DNA of 64,000 nt from Stenotrophomonas maltophilia. Lineage in GTDB: Bacteria > Pseudomonadota > Gammaproteobacteria > Xanthomonadales > Xanthomonadaceae. Position numbers and translations under genes: made by a program. Positions within the stretch are counted from its first letter, which is position 1, and every line of letters begins with the position of its first letter. The DNA is taken from positions 62,001 to 126,000 of the forward strand of contig DEVL01000005.1 of assembly GCA_002363385.1 (NCBI GenBank), written 5' to 3'. Below the pieces are notes generated by a model that was not told the DNA's origin, did not search any database, and worked only from the letters and a program-made list of their open reading frames with translations. Positions 1 through 8,275 of the stretch are shown here, piece by piece.

Positions 1-1
1 C

Positions 2-646
2 GACAAGCCCAACACCGGCCTGCCGCGCCTGCACATCGTGTTCGTCGATGGTCGCCATGCCTTTGTGTGCGTGGCCGATACCCGCGACAGCGCGCCGTGG
101 CCGCTGGGCATTCCGCGCCTGAAGCTGCTGCCCGATGCGCCTTCGCGCTCGGCACTGAAGCTGGATGAAGCCCTGCTCACCCTGATGACGCCGGAAGAGC
201 GCGAGTTGCTGGTCAAGCCGGGCATGCGCGCGGCCGACCTGGGCGCTGCACCGGGTGGCTGGACGTGGGTGTTGACCCGCCAGCACGTCAAGGTGATCAG
301 CGTGGACAACGGCCCGCTGCGCGAGCATGTGCTGGAGACCGGGCTGGTTGAACATCTGCGCGCGGACGGCTTCCACTGGCAGCCGGAGACCCCGCTGGAC
401 TGGATGGTCTGCGACATGGTCGAACAGCCGCGCCGCGTGGCCGAACGCATGGCGACCTGGTTCCGCGAGGGCTGGTGCAAGCACGCGATCTTCAACCTCA
501 AGCTGCCGATGAAAAAGCGCTGGGATGAAACCCGCCTGTGCCTGGAGCTGTTCCAGGAGCAGGCCGGCAAACCGCTGCACCTGCGCGCCAAGCAGCTGTA
601 TCACGACCGCGAAGAAATCACGGTGCTGGCCTCGCCGCTGCGCTGA
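2..646 (+). CDS. rlmM: 23S rRNA 2'-O-ribose methyltransferase RlmM, 5' end missing
   Basis: The reading frame is open from base 2, so the window begins inside this gene and only the C-terminal 214 codons are present. RlmM methylates the 2'-hydroxyl of C2498 of 23S rRNA using S-adenosylmethionine. The Rossmann SAM motif DLGAAPGGW lies near base 236, followed by the acidic CDMVEQP segment and NLKLPMKKRW, which fit the Lys/Asp/Lys catalytic set of the RrmJ-like fold. The missing part should contain the N-terminal THUMP-like domain. A double hairpin of REP type follows directly and probably ends the transcript. Identification is by sequence character; the annotation is partial only because of the window edge. 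Confidence 0.92.
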   Translation, partial: DKPNTGLPRLHIVFVDGRHAFVCVADTRDSAPWPLGIPRLKLLPDAPSRSALKLDEALLTLMTPEERELLVKPGMRAADLGAAPGGWTWVLTRQHVKVISVDNGPLREHVLETGLVEHLRADGFHWQPETPLDWMVCDMVEQPRRVAERMATWFREGWCKHAIFNLKLPMKKRWDETRLCLELFQEQAGKPLHLRAKQLYHDREEITVLASPLR

Positions 647-649
647 CCG

Positions 650-690
650 GTAGAGCCGGGCCATGCCCGGCTGGCCGCGCAACGCGCGGC
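650..690 (+). repeat. GTAG-headed REP (SMAG-like) hairpin pair
   Basis: GTAG at 650-653 is followed by a stem with arms agccgggc and gcccggct (654-672) and then a second stem gccgcgc/gcgcggc (674-690). A GTAG head on a short GC-rich stem is the hallmark of SMAG repeats of Stenotrophomonas. It lies just after rlmM and may also stabilise or end its mRNA. Confidence 0.7.
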
Positions 691-748
691 AATGATCGAA
701 GCACGCGCCGGGCACCCGGCACCCCCACGTCAGATATACGGAGTTTCC

Positions 749-1144
749 ATGCGCCGCCGATCCCGCTTCACCCTGCTGCTGACGTTGCTGCCCACGCTTG
801 CCCTGGCCCAGGTCCGCACGCCGCCTGCGGCGGTCAGCGAACCGCTGCGGGAGGTACCGGCCAGCGTGCGCGCGCAGCCGCTCTCGCAGGGTGAGGTGAC
901 CCATCAGGTGACGCTGGCCGCACCCGCCGGCGAAGCAGCAGTAACGGTGCGTTCGGTGCAGCCGGTAAGCGTGGTCGGCCAGTACCGCATCGCGTTCGCG
1001 GCGCTGGATGTCGACGGCGATGGCTTCATCAGCCGCGCCGAGGCGCAGGCCAACCCGACGCTGGCCGATGAATTCAACGCGCTGGACGTAACGCGGCGCG
1101 GCAAGCTGGACCGCGCCGATCTGGCCGGCTGGCTGATCGACTGA
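749..1144 (+). CDS. Exported EF-hand domain protein
   Basis: A 131-residue protein with a signal peptide (basic MRRRSR, hydrophobic core, ending near ALA-Q at residue 20). The C-terminal half carries a canonical calcium-binding EF-hand loop beginning DVDGDGFISRAE at about residues 87-98, and a second, degenerate loop DVTRRGKLDRAD near 113. It is probably a periplasmic calcium-binding protein of unknown partner. The start is chosen at 749 because the purine run cggag sits a few bases upstream and the signal peptide begins there; an in-frame ATG at 692 would place 19 extra residues before it. No operon partner is evident, and the next gene is convergent only 9 bases away. Confidence 0.75.
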   Translation: MRRRSRFTLLLTLLPTLALAQVRTPPAAVSEPLREVPASVRAQPLSQGEVTHQVTLAAPAGEAAVTVRSVQPVSVVGQYRIAFAALDVDGDGFISRAEAQANPTLADEFNALDVTRRGKLDRADLAGWLID

Positions 1145-1153
1145 GCGCGCCGG

Positions 1154-2329
1154 TCACAGCCCCGCCGCGCGCTTCCAGAACATGGACACCAGCGGCGGCA
1201 GCTTGCCTGCGCAGCCCAGCGCGCGACCGCGCGCCAGGGTCAGATGCATTTCATCGTTGGAGAACACCGTGTTGATCGCATCGAAGCTGTACGCAGCGAC
1301 GGTGTTTTCACTGCGGCGTTCGCGTGCCCAGCGCTGCAGGCGGTGCGGTGACATCCAGTCCTGGCGCCGCTGCTGTGCGGCCAGCACCATCGTCCGCAAT
1401 GCGGCGACATCGCGCAGGCCGAGATTGACGCCCTGCCCGGCCAGCGGATGCACCACGTGCGCCGCATCGCCGAGCGCGAGCACGCGGCCAGCGACGTAAC
1501 CCGTGGCCAGCTGTCGGCGCAGCGGAAAAGCGGCGCGCTTGGAGGCCAGTCTCATCGCCCCCAGCCGGCCGGCAAAGGCATGGGTGAGCTCACGGCCGAA
1601 GGCGGCCTCGTCGAGTGCCAGCACGCGCTCGGCCTCGGCATCGGGCAGCGTCCACACGATCGAACTGCGCTGCGCGCTGATCGGCAGCACCGCCAGCGGC
1701 CCGGTCACCAGGAAGCGCTGCCACGCAGTGGCTTCATTGTTCTTTTCGGTATCCACGTAGGCAACCACGCCGCGCTGGGCGTAGTCATGCCGGCTGACCT
1801 CCAGGCCCGCCAGTTGGCGCAGGGTGGATTCGGCGCCGTCGGCGGCGATGGCCAGCGAGGCCTCGAGCCGACGGCCGTCGTCCAGGCGCAGGCGCACCCC
1901 GTTGGCATCCTGTTCCAGCGCTTCCACCCGCGCCGGGCAACACAGTTGCACACCCGCAGCCGGCAGCGCCGCCCACAAGCGGTCCACCAGCAGATCGTTC
2001 TCCACGATCCAACCCAGTTGCTCGCGGCCAAGCGTATCGGCATCGAAGCGCAGTTCATCGCCACCGGCCGCGTCCCAGACCCGCATGCGGCGGTAGGCAC
2101 AGGCACGCGCGGCGGTCACCGCCGGCCACACGCCCAGCGCTGCCAGCAGCTGGGCATTGTCCGGCGCGAAGGCATACACACGCAGATCCGGCTGCTGCGG
2201 CTGCCAGGCGGCTGGCTCCCGGCCTTCAACCAGCGTCACCGACAGCCCGGCATCGGCCAGGGCCAGCGCGCAGGCTGCGCCGACCACACCGCCGCCGACC
2301 ACCACCACATCCTGCGGGCGGCGGCTCAC
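1154..2329 (-). CDS. UbiH/UbiF/Coq6-family FAD hydroxylase of ubiquinone biosynthesis
   Basis: A 391-residue class A flavoprotein monooxygenase. It shows the N-terminal dinucleotide motif VVVGGGVVGAA, the DG motif IAADGAESTLR and the C-terminal FAD/ribityl motif LGDAAHVVHPLAGQGVNLG that marks ubiquinone-ring hydroxylases of the UbiF/UbiI/Coq6 group. It should hydroxylate one position of the octaprenyl-benzene intermediate. Which ring carbon (UbiF or UbiI role) cannot be told from sequence alone. The start is a GTG whose GTGA overlaps the TGA of the upstream ubiH, so the two are translationally coupled. A longer open frame extends upstream but only runs antiparallel through ubiH and is not used. 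Confidence 0.85.
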   Translation of the reverse strand: MSRRPQDVVVVGGGVVGAACALALADAGLSVTLVEGREPAAWQPQQPDLRVYAFAPDNAQLLAALGVWPAVTAARACAYRRMRVWDAAGGDELRFDADTLGREQLGWIVENDLLVDRLWAALPAAGVQLCCPARVEALEQDANGVRLRLDDGRRLEASLAIAADGAESTLRQLAGLEVSRHDYAQRGVVAYVDTEKNNEATAWQRFLVTGPLAVLPISAQRSSIVWTLPDAEAERVLALDEAAFGRELTHAFAGRLGAMRLASKRAAFPLRRQLATGYVAGRVLALGDAAHVVHPLAGQGVNLGLRDVAALRTMVLAAQQRRQDWMSPHRLQRWARERRSENTVAAYSFDAINTVFSNDEMHLTLARGRALGCAGKLPPLVSMFWKRAAGL

Positions 2330-3540
2330 AAGCCGCCCCCGCGGCACAGCGCCGGCACCTGGCCGCGGAAGCCCATCGCGCCGCCGACCAGCATCGACTG
2401 CATCGGCGTCGCCTGGGCGGCCAGCAGGCCCAGCGAACGCAGCGGTCGCATCAGCGGCGCCGGGTTGCTGGTCAGCCGCGCCAGCCCACCAGAGAAGGCG
2501 ATGGTCTGCTCGCGATCTTCGATACGCCGCGTCACGTGTTGCTGCAGCAGCGCATCGCTGCCGACATCGTCGGCCTCGGCAATCAGCTCGGCCAGCGTCA
2601 ACGCATCGCGCAGCCCCAGGTTGAAGCCCTGCGCACCCAGCGGGTGAATCGTCTGCGCGGCATTGCCGAGCAGCACTGCACGTTCGCCAACCAGCGCCCG
2701 GGACAGCACCTGGATCAACGGGTAGGCGCTGCGCGGCCCACTCTCCAGCAGCCGGCCGGCGCGCCAGCCGATTGCGCCCTGCAGTCGGCTGACCCACGCC
2801 GCATCGTCCAGCGCCATCACCGCCTCGGCCTGGTCACGGGCGACGCCGTGCACCGCACCGAAGTGACGGTCGCCACGCGGCAGCAATGCGGTCGGGCCGG
2901 TGTCGGTGAAGCGTTCGTAGGCCGTGCCGTCCGGCGCCCGGGCGGCACGCACGCGCGAGACGAACAGTGTCTGCTCGAAATCATGTTCGTCCACCTCGAT
3001 GCCCAGGGCCTCGCGCACACCGCTGCGGGTGCCGTCGGCCCCCACCACCAGGCGCGCCAACAGGCAACGCTCGCCACCTTCATCGGCGATGAAGACCTGG
3101 CGATAGCCGTCCACCGTCTCGCCGAGGCGCACAAAGCGGGCCGGGCGATAGCGGGTCAGGTGGGTCAGCGTGTCCAGCCGCGCCTCCAGCGCCTGGCCGA
3201 AGTCGCGGGCCACCACCACCTGCCCGAACCACGGCCGCTGGTACTGCGCGGCCTCCATCTGCACCCGGCCGAAATCGCCGGCGCGACTGACATGGATACG
3301 GGTGATCGCGCCGGGCGCACCGGTCAGCTTCTGCATTACGCCCAGGGCAGTCAGCGCATTGACCGTCGCGGCGGCGAAGCTGAGGTTGCGCTGGTCGAAC
3401 ACCGCCGGCAGCGTGCCCAGCGGCGAAGCCTCGACCAGGCCGACATCACGGCCGGCACGGTCCAGGGCGATGGCCAGGCTGGCACCCACCAGCCCGCCGC
3501 CTACGATCACTACATCATGTCGTTCACTCATGCCCGCCAT
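2326..3540 (-). CDS. ubiH: 2-octaprenyl-6-methoxyphenol hydroxylase UbiH
   Basis: A 404-residue FAD monooxygenase and first gene of a two-gene operon with the related hydroxylase at 1154-2329. It carries VVIVGGGLVGASLA near the N-terminus, VVGADGTRSGVREALG mid-protein and LLGNAAQTIHPLGAQGFNLG near the C-terminus. The GNAAQT variant, with Asn replacing Asp, is typical of UbiH of Escherichia coli and separates it from UbiF-type paralogues. It hydroxylates the ring in the later part of ubiquinone synthesis, likely within the membrane-associated Ubi complex. Two in-frame ATGs occur, at 3540 and 3531; neither has a good Shine-Dalgarno, so the start is uncertain by three residues. Confidence 0.9.
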   Translation of the reverse strand: MAGMSERHDVVIVGGGLVGASLAIALDRAGRDVGLVEASPLGTLPAVFDQRNLSFAAATVNALTALGVMQKLTGAPGAITRIHVSRAGDFGRVQMEAAQYQRPWFGQVVVARDFGQALEARLDTLTHLTRYRPARFVRLGETVDGYRQVFIADEGGERCLLARLVVGADGTRSGVREALGIEVDEHDFEQTLFVSRVRAARAPDGTAYERFTDTGPTALLPRGDRHFGAVHGVARDQAEAVMALDDAAWVSRLQGAIGWRAGRLLESGPRSAYPLIQVLSRALVGERAVLLGNAAQTIHPLGAQGFNLGLRDALTLAELIAEADDVGSDALLQQHVTRRIEDREQTIAFSGGLARLTSNPAPLMRPLRSLGLLAAQATPMQSMLVGGAMGFRGQVPALCRGGGL

Positions 3541-3625
3541 GATAAGGGTTCGCCCGTTCCGGCGGCGTGCGGCGGGCTGCCGCAGCAGGCGCTAGAATGA
3601 ACGCCTGCCCTCATCCGTCACCGCC

Positions 3626-4210
3626 ATGACCTCCACTGCCCAACGCGCCTTCGTCCTGTCCGTGCTCGTGCTGTTGATGGCGGCCACGCGGGTCAACCAT
3701 TTCGCGGCGATTCCGGATGCGTCCTGGGCGGTGTTCTTCATCGGCGGCTTCTACCTGCGCCAGTGGACCCGCTGGGCGTTCCCGTTGCTGATGGCGCTGG
3801 CGGTGCTGGTCGACTGGATCGTGATCCGCCGCAGCGGGCTGGACTTCTGGCAGCACTACTGCGTCTCCCCCGGCTACTGGATGCTGCTTCCGGCGTACTT
3901 CGCGATGTGGAGCGGCGGCATGCTCCTGCGCAGCGGCTACCACGGTGCTACCTGGGCGGCGCTGGGCAAGGGCGCCCTGCTGCTGGTCGCCGCTGTGGCG
4001 GTCTGCCATCTGTTCGCACAGGGCGGCTTCTACTGGACCAGCGACAGCGTGGCCGCCCCTACCGTCGATGGCTGGGCAAAGAACTATGGCGACTGGTTCC
4101 TGCCGTACCTGCGCACCGCAGCGGTCTATGTCGGCCTGGCCGCGGCGCTGCAGCTGGCGACCGAGCAGGTCGGCAAGCTGCTCCAGGCGCGCCGCGACGT
4201 GCTGCACTGA
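3626..4210 (+). CDS. Small integral membrane protein, DUF6580-like
   Basis: A 194-residue protein with about five hydrophobic segments (near residues 8-25, 30-45, 55-68, 90-105, 120-135, and a last one near 165-180). The N-terminal pattern, a hydrophobic helix followed by ATRVNHFAAIPDASWAVFF, resembles DUF6580-type putative transport proteins whose first helix is followed by a proline/asparagine-rich turn. It lies 18 bases before a cobalamin adenosyltransferase gene. That could hint at a corrinoid-related role, but this is inference from neighbourhood only. A TAGAAT box at 3591-3596 is a plausible -10 element for this gene pair. I cannot assign a function. Confidence 0.6.
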   Translation: MTSTAQRAFVLSVLVLLMAATRVNHFAAIPDASWAVFFIGGFYLRQWTRWAFPLLMALAVLVDWIVIRRSGLDFWQHYCVSPGYWMLLPAYFAMWSGGMLLRSGYHGATWAALGKGALLLVAAVAVCHLFAQGGFYWTSDSVAAPTVDGWAKNYGDWFLPYLRTAAVYVGLAAALQLATEQVGKLLQARRDVLH

Positions 4211-4228
4211 GCGCGGCCGGGCTCCCCC

Positions 4229-4783
4229 ATGGGCAACCGCCTTTCCCGTATCTATACGCGCACCGGTGACGATGGCAGCACCGGCCTGGGCGATGGAAGC
4301 CGCGTGGCCAAGGACGACGCCCGGGTGGCCGCCTACGGGACGGTGGATGAAGCCAACTCGGCGCTGGGCGTACTGCTGGCCGTCGGGCTTCCGGACGATG
4401 TGCGCACGCTGCTGACGGTGATCCAGCACCAGCTGTTCGATCTGGGCGGCGAGCTGTGCATCCCCGGCCATGCCGCCATCCACGCCGTCGACATCGACGC
4501 GCTGGAGCAACAGCTGGACCACTACAACGCCGACCTGCCGTTGCTCAAGGAGTTCATCCTGCCGGCCGGCGGTGAAGCGGCCGCACGCTGCCACCTGGCC
4601 CGCACCATCGTGCGCCGCGCCGAGCGCGAGACGGTCACGCTGGCGCGCCAGGAGACGGTCCGCCCGGAAGCGCTGCACTATCTCAACCGCCTGTCGGACC
4701 TGCTGTTCGTGCTCGCGCGCGTGCTGGCCCGCGCCGACGGCCACGGCGAGGTGCTCTGGCGCCACGAGCGCCGCCACGCCTGA
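4229..4783 (+). CDS. Cob(I)yrinic acid a,c-diamide / cob(I)alamin adenosyltransferase, PduO type
   Basis: A 184-residue enzyme of the PduO family that transfers the adenosyl group of ATP to cob(I)alamin to form adenosylcobalamin. The family signature is clear: TRTGDDGSTGLGDGSRV near the N-terminus forms the ATP-binding loop, YGTVDEANSALG follows, and the C-terminal FILPAGGEAAA and RRAERETVTL segments supply the conserved Arg/Glu pair of the trimeric helical bundle. It is downstream of a membrane protein gene and 34 bases before an HDAC-like gene. No corrin-ring biosynthesis genes are in the window, so it most likely serves salvage of imported corrinoids. Confidence 0.93.
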   Translation: MGNRLSRIYTRTGDDGSTGLGDGSRVAKDDARVAAYGTVDEANSALGVLLAVGLPDDVRTLLTVIQHQLFDLGGELCIPGHAAIHAVDIDALEQQLDHYNADLPLLKEFILPAGGEAAARCHLARTIVRRAERETVTLARQETVRPEALHYLNRLSDLLFVLARVLARADGHGEVLWRHERRHA

Positions 4784-4805
4784 GCGGCCCTGCCGCCCCA
4801 CCGGA

Positions 4806-4811
4806 TATTCT
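4806..4811 (+). promoter_or_regulatory. Candidate -10 box for a leaderless HDAC-like mRNA
   Basis: TATTCT ends exactly six bases before the ATG at 4818, so transcription would begin at or next to the start codon. No Shine-Dalgarno is present and no strong -35 is evident. It is one of eight such arrangements in the window. Confidence 0.4.
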
Positions 4812-4817
4812 GCCCGC

Positions 4818-5729
4818 ATGCTGGTTTTCACCCACCCCGCCTGTCTGCAACACGATCCCGGCCGCGGCCATCCCGAATGCCCGGCCCGCCTGCAGGGGGT
4901 GCTGGATGCACTCAAGGCGGCCTATCCGGACCAGCTGGACTGGCGCGAGGCCCCGCCGGCCAAGCTCGGCGAGCTGGCCCGGGTGCACGACAGCGAGCTG
5001 ATCGATCAGGTGCTCACGCCGCAGACCGAGCCACTGCGCCTGATCGACATGGACACCATGACCTCGCCCGGCTCGGCCAGCGCGGCCCTGCATGCAGCCG
5101 GTGCAGGGGTGGCGGCCGTCGATGCGGTGATGCTCGGCAGTGACCCGGTCGCGTTCTGCGCGGTGCGCCCGCCCGGCCACCACGCCAGCGCCAGCACGGC
5201 GATGGGCTTCTGCCTGCTCAACAACATCGCCATCGCGGCCGCCTACGCCCGCGACCGCTACGGGCTGGAGCGGATCGCCATCGTGGATTTCGACGTCCAC
5301 CACGGCAACGGCACCCAGGACATCTTCATCGCCGATCCCGGCGTGGCCTACTACAGCACCCACCAGGCCGGCCTGTTCCCGAATTCGGGCCTGCGCCGCG
5401 ACCGAGGGGCCGGAAACCTGATGAACATCCTGCTGCCGCCGGGCAGTGGCGGCTTCCGCTTCCGCAACACCTGGGCCGACGAGATGCTGCCGGCCATCGA
5501 CGATTTCCGGCCCCAGCTGCTGCTGATCTCGGCCGGTTTCGACGCGCACATGCGCGACCCGCAGGCCGACCTCATGCTGGAAACCGAGGATTTCGCCTGG
5601 ATCACCGCCGAGCTGCGCGGCCTGGCCCGGCGCCACGGCGCCGGCCGGATCGTCTCCATGCTCGAGGGCGGATACGACCTGCAGGCCTTGGCCGAGTGCA
5701 GCGTGGCCCACGTCGGACAGCTGCGCTGA
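4818..5729 (+). CDS. Histone deacetylase-family hydrolase (AcuC/HDAC-like)
   Basis: A 303-residue zinc amidohydrolase of the arginase/deacetylase fold. Catalytic elements are in order: RPPGHHA (tandem His), DFDVHHGNGTQDIF (zinc-binding Asp and His), SAGFDAHMRDP (second zinc Asp) and LEGGYD near the C-terminus. Bacterial members remove acetyl groups from polyamines, acetyl-lysine or acetoin-pathway enzymes; the substrate here cannot be named. The start at 4818 gives the usual N-terminus MLVFTHPACLQHDPGRGHPE with the HPE motif. There is no Shine-Dalgarno, but a TATTCT box lies six bases upstream, which suggests a leaderless transcript despite the close upstream cobalamin gene. Confidence 0.9.
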   Translation: MLVFTHPACLQHDPGRGHPECPARLQGVLDALKAAYPDQLDWREAPPAKLGELARVHDSELIDQVLTPQTEPLRLIDMDTMTSPGSASAALHAAGAGVAAVDAVMLGSDPVAFCAVRPPGHHASASTAMGFCLLNNIAIAAAYARDRYGLERIAIVDFDVHHGNGTQDIFIADPGVAYYSTHQAGLFPNSGLRRDRGAGNLMNILLPPGSGGFRFRNTWADEMLPAIDDFRPQLLLISAGFDAHMRDPQADLMLETEDFAWITAELRGLARRHGAGRIVSMLEGGYDLQALAECSVAHVGQLR

Positions 5730-5731
5730 GG

Positions 5732-5748
5732 CCGCCCGTTCCGGGCGG
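5732..5748 (+). terminator. GC hairpin after the HDAC-like gene
   Basis: A seven-base-pair stem, ccgcccg/cgggcgg, with a short loop starts three bases after the stop codon. There is no T-run, so it is a weak or factor-assisted terminator or an mRNA-stabilising stem. Confidence 0.4.
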
Positions 5749-5845
5749 TGAATGAACCCGGCCCCCTGCGTCGGTGCGACCTTCATTGCCCCTATGCAAG
5801 GGATGGGGCAAGCTACGATCCGTTTTCGCCCGAATCCGATACCGC

Positions 5846-8275
5846 GTGCGCCGAGCCCTCCGCCTGCTGCCCCTCCCCCTCAGTATCGCCATCTGCCTGC
5901 CGGCCCTGGCCGACGACAAGCCGGTGAACTGGGGCCTGTGCCCGGTTACCGACGTGCTGCCCGTCTTCGACGATGCGCCCAAGGCCGACAAAGCCGCGGC
6001 CGCCACGCGTGACCAGCAGCCGACCGATATCGAGGGTGACCAACTCACCGGCACCTCCGTGGTGCCCAACTACCAGGGCAATGTCGCGCTCAAGCGCGGT
6101 GACCAGTTCCTGGGAACCGACAACCTGAGCTTCGATACCGAGAGCGGCAATTACGTCGCCGAGGGCAACGTCCGCTATCAGGACTCCTCGATCCGGATGA
6201 AGGCCCGTCGCGCCGAGGGCAACCAGGAAAGCGACACCCACAAGATCAGCGACATCCAGTACCAGCTGGTGTCCCGCCGCGGCAATGGCGGTGCCGAATC
6301 GATCGACCTGCAGGGTGCGGTCGGCCAGATGCATCGTTCCACCTACACCACCTGCGATCCCTCGCAACCGGTGTGGAAGCTCTCGGCGCCGCAGATCGAG
6401 GTCGATAACGACGCCGGCTTCGGTACTGCGCGCAACGCCGTGCTGCGCATCGGCAAGGTGCCGGTGCTGTGGGCGCCGTACTTCAAGTTCCCGATCGATG
6501 ATCGCCGCCAGACCGGCCTGCTCTACCCGCAGATCGGCCTGTCCGGCCGCAACGGCTTCGACTACACCCAGCCGATCTATCTGAACCTGGCGCCGAACTT
6601 CGACGACACCCTGATGCCGCGCTACATGAGCAAGCGCGGCTTCATGCTCGACAACGAGTTCCGCTATCTCTACGACGGTGGGCGCGGCGAGCTGCTCACC
6701 GCTTACCTGCCCAACGACAAGCTGCGCGACAAGGATCGCGGCCGCGTGGAATTTGGCGGGTACCACAACATCAATGCCAACTGGCAGGCCCGTGCGAACC
6801 TGGCCTGGGTCAGCGATGAGCGCTATCTGGAGGATTTCTCCAACAAGCTGCTCGGTGTGACCACCTCCAACCTGCAGAGCCAGATCGGCATCTACGGCAC
6901 CGGCGAGAACTGGACCGGCGGCCTGATGGCCGACTACTGGCAGCTCACCGATTACACCCTGACCGAAGCATCCCTGCCGTACGCGCGCCAGCCGCGCCTG
7001 TTCGTCAACTGGGACAAGCCGCTGCTGCCGTGGCTGGAAACCGGTGTGTATGCCGAAGCGGTGAACTTCACGCATCTGGACGTGCATGGCAAGATCATCA
7101 ATGCCGAAGGCGAATACGTTCGCGACGGCCTGCCGCCGACGCGCATGGACGGTGGCTCGCGCATCGATATCAAGCCCTATGTCTCGATGCCGTTCAGCGG
7201 CGCGGCCTGGTACGTCACCCCGACGCTGGCCTACCGCTACACCGGCTATAACCTGGAACGTGGCCTCGCCGACAGCATCCGCCGGAGCCAGTTGACCCCG
7301 GAACAGTTGGCGGTTGCCACCCCCGACCAATTGCGCGGCAACACCTCGCCGAGCCGCAGCCTGCCGATCGGAACCATCGACGCCGGTCTGTTCTTTGATC
7401 GGGAAACCACCATCGGCGGCACGCGCTTCCTGCATACGCTGGAACCGCGTCTGTTCTATCTGCGTACGCCGTACCGCGACCAGAGCGATCTGCCGGTGTT
7501 CGATACGCGTGACTTCACCTTCAGCTGGGGCCAGCTGTTCCGTGACTCGCGCTACTCCGGTGCCGATCGCCAGAACGATGCCAATCAGCTGACCATGGCG
7601 GTGAGCACCCGCTTCATCGACCAGGACACCGGCAAAGAGCGCTTCTCCGGCAGCATTGGCCAGATCCTGTACTTCGATGATTCCCGGGTCACGCTCAACA
7701 GCAGCGAAACCCCGGTCGAACAGGGCAAGTCGGCCTGGATCGCGGACGCCAACTACGCCATCAACGACCGCTGGAATCTGGGCGCCACCTATCAGTGGGA
7801 TCCCAAGTACAAGCGTGAGGACCTGGCCAGCGTGCGCGCGCGCTACCTGATGTCCAACGATGGCGTGGTCAACCTGACCTACCGTCACCGCTTAAACCCC
7901 AATGGCAGCGAGTTGCTGGAGCAGGCCGACCTGTCCTTCCTCTATCCGCTCAACGAGCGCTGGAGCCTGGTCGGCCGCTACTACTACTCCATCCAGGATC
8001 GCGCGCCGCTGGAAATCATCGGCGGCGTGCAGTGGGACAGCTGCTGCCTGGCCGTTCGCGCCATCGCCCGCCGCTACGTGCGCAACCGCGAAGGCGAACT
8101 CAACAACTCCTTCCAGATCGAGTTCGTGCTCAAGGGCCTGAGCTCAATCGGCCAGAACACGGACCGCACCTTGCGCCGTGCTATTCTCGGCTACTACCGA
8201 GACGACCTCTATCTGGTGCCGCCCAGCAACACCGGCGCGGCCCGCGATGACTACGATCCGAATCTGATCCCATGA
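5846..8275 (+). CDS. lptD: LPS-assembly outer-membrane protein LptD
   Basis: An 809-residue protein that inserts lipopolysaccharide into the outer leaflet together with LptE. It has a signal peptide (MRRALRLLPLPLS to about ALA at 22), an N-terminal OstA jellyroll domain (about residues 60-200, from TDIEGDQLTG), and a long C-terminal beta-barrel. Cysteines at mature position C32, in TTCDPSQP and in DSCCLAVRA match the disulfide set required for LptD maturation. The start is taken as the GTG at 5846, which gives a normal signal peptide; the frame is open back to a GTG at 5774, which would add a non-conserved 24-residue extension. The stop overlaps surA by ATGA, and SurA is the chaperone needed for LptD folding. 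Confidence 0.96.
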   Translation: MRRALRLLPLPLSIAICLPALADDKPVNWGLCPVTDVLPVFDDAPKADKAAAATRDQQPTDIEGDQLTGTSVVPNYQGNVALKRGDQFLGTDNLSFDTESGNYVAEGNVRYQDSSIRMKARRAEGNQESDTHKISDIQYQLVSRRGNGGAESIDLQGAVGQMHRSTYTTCDPSQPVWKLSAPQIEVDNDAGFGTARNAVLRIGKVPVLWAPYFKFPIDDRRQTGLLYPQIGLSGRNGFDYTQPIYLNLAPNFDDTLMPRYMSKRGFMLDNEFRYLYDGGRGELLTAYLPNDKLRDKDRGRVEFGGYHNINANWQARANLAWVSDERYLEDFSNKLLGVTTSNLQSQIGIYGTGENWTGGLMADYWQLTDYTLTEASLPYARQPRLFVNWDKPLLPWLETGVYAEAVNFTHLDVHGKIINAEGEYVRDGLPPTRMDGGSRIDIKPYVSMPFSGAAWYVTPTLAYRYTGYNLERGLADSIRRSQLTPEQLAVATPDQLRGNTSPSRSLPIGTIDAGLFFDRETTIGGTRFLHTLEPRLFYLRTPYRDQSDLPVFDTRDFTFSWGQLFRDSRYSGADRQNDANQLTMAVSTRFIDQDTGKERFSGSIGQILYFDDSRVTLNSSETPVEQGKSAWIADANYAINDRWNLGATYQWDPKYKREDLASVRARYLMSNDGVVNLTYRHRLNPNGSELLEQADLSFLYPLNERWSLVGRYYYSIQDRAPLEIIGGVQWDSCCLAVRAIARRYVRNREGELNNSFQIEFVLKGLSSIGQNTDRTLRRAILGYYRDDLYLVPPSNTGAARDDYDPNLIP

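Noticed and set aside
5813..7888. 691-codon open frame antisense to lptD
   Set aside because: Strand-shadow of a GC-rich gene: composition is dominated by Val, Ala, Gly, Arg and Gln repeats with no domain, and lptD in the other frame is unmistakable.
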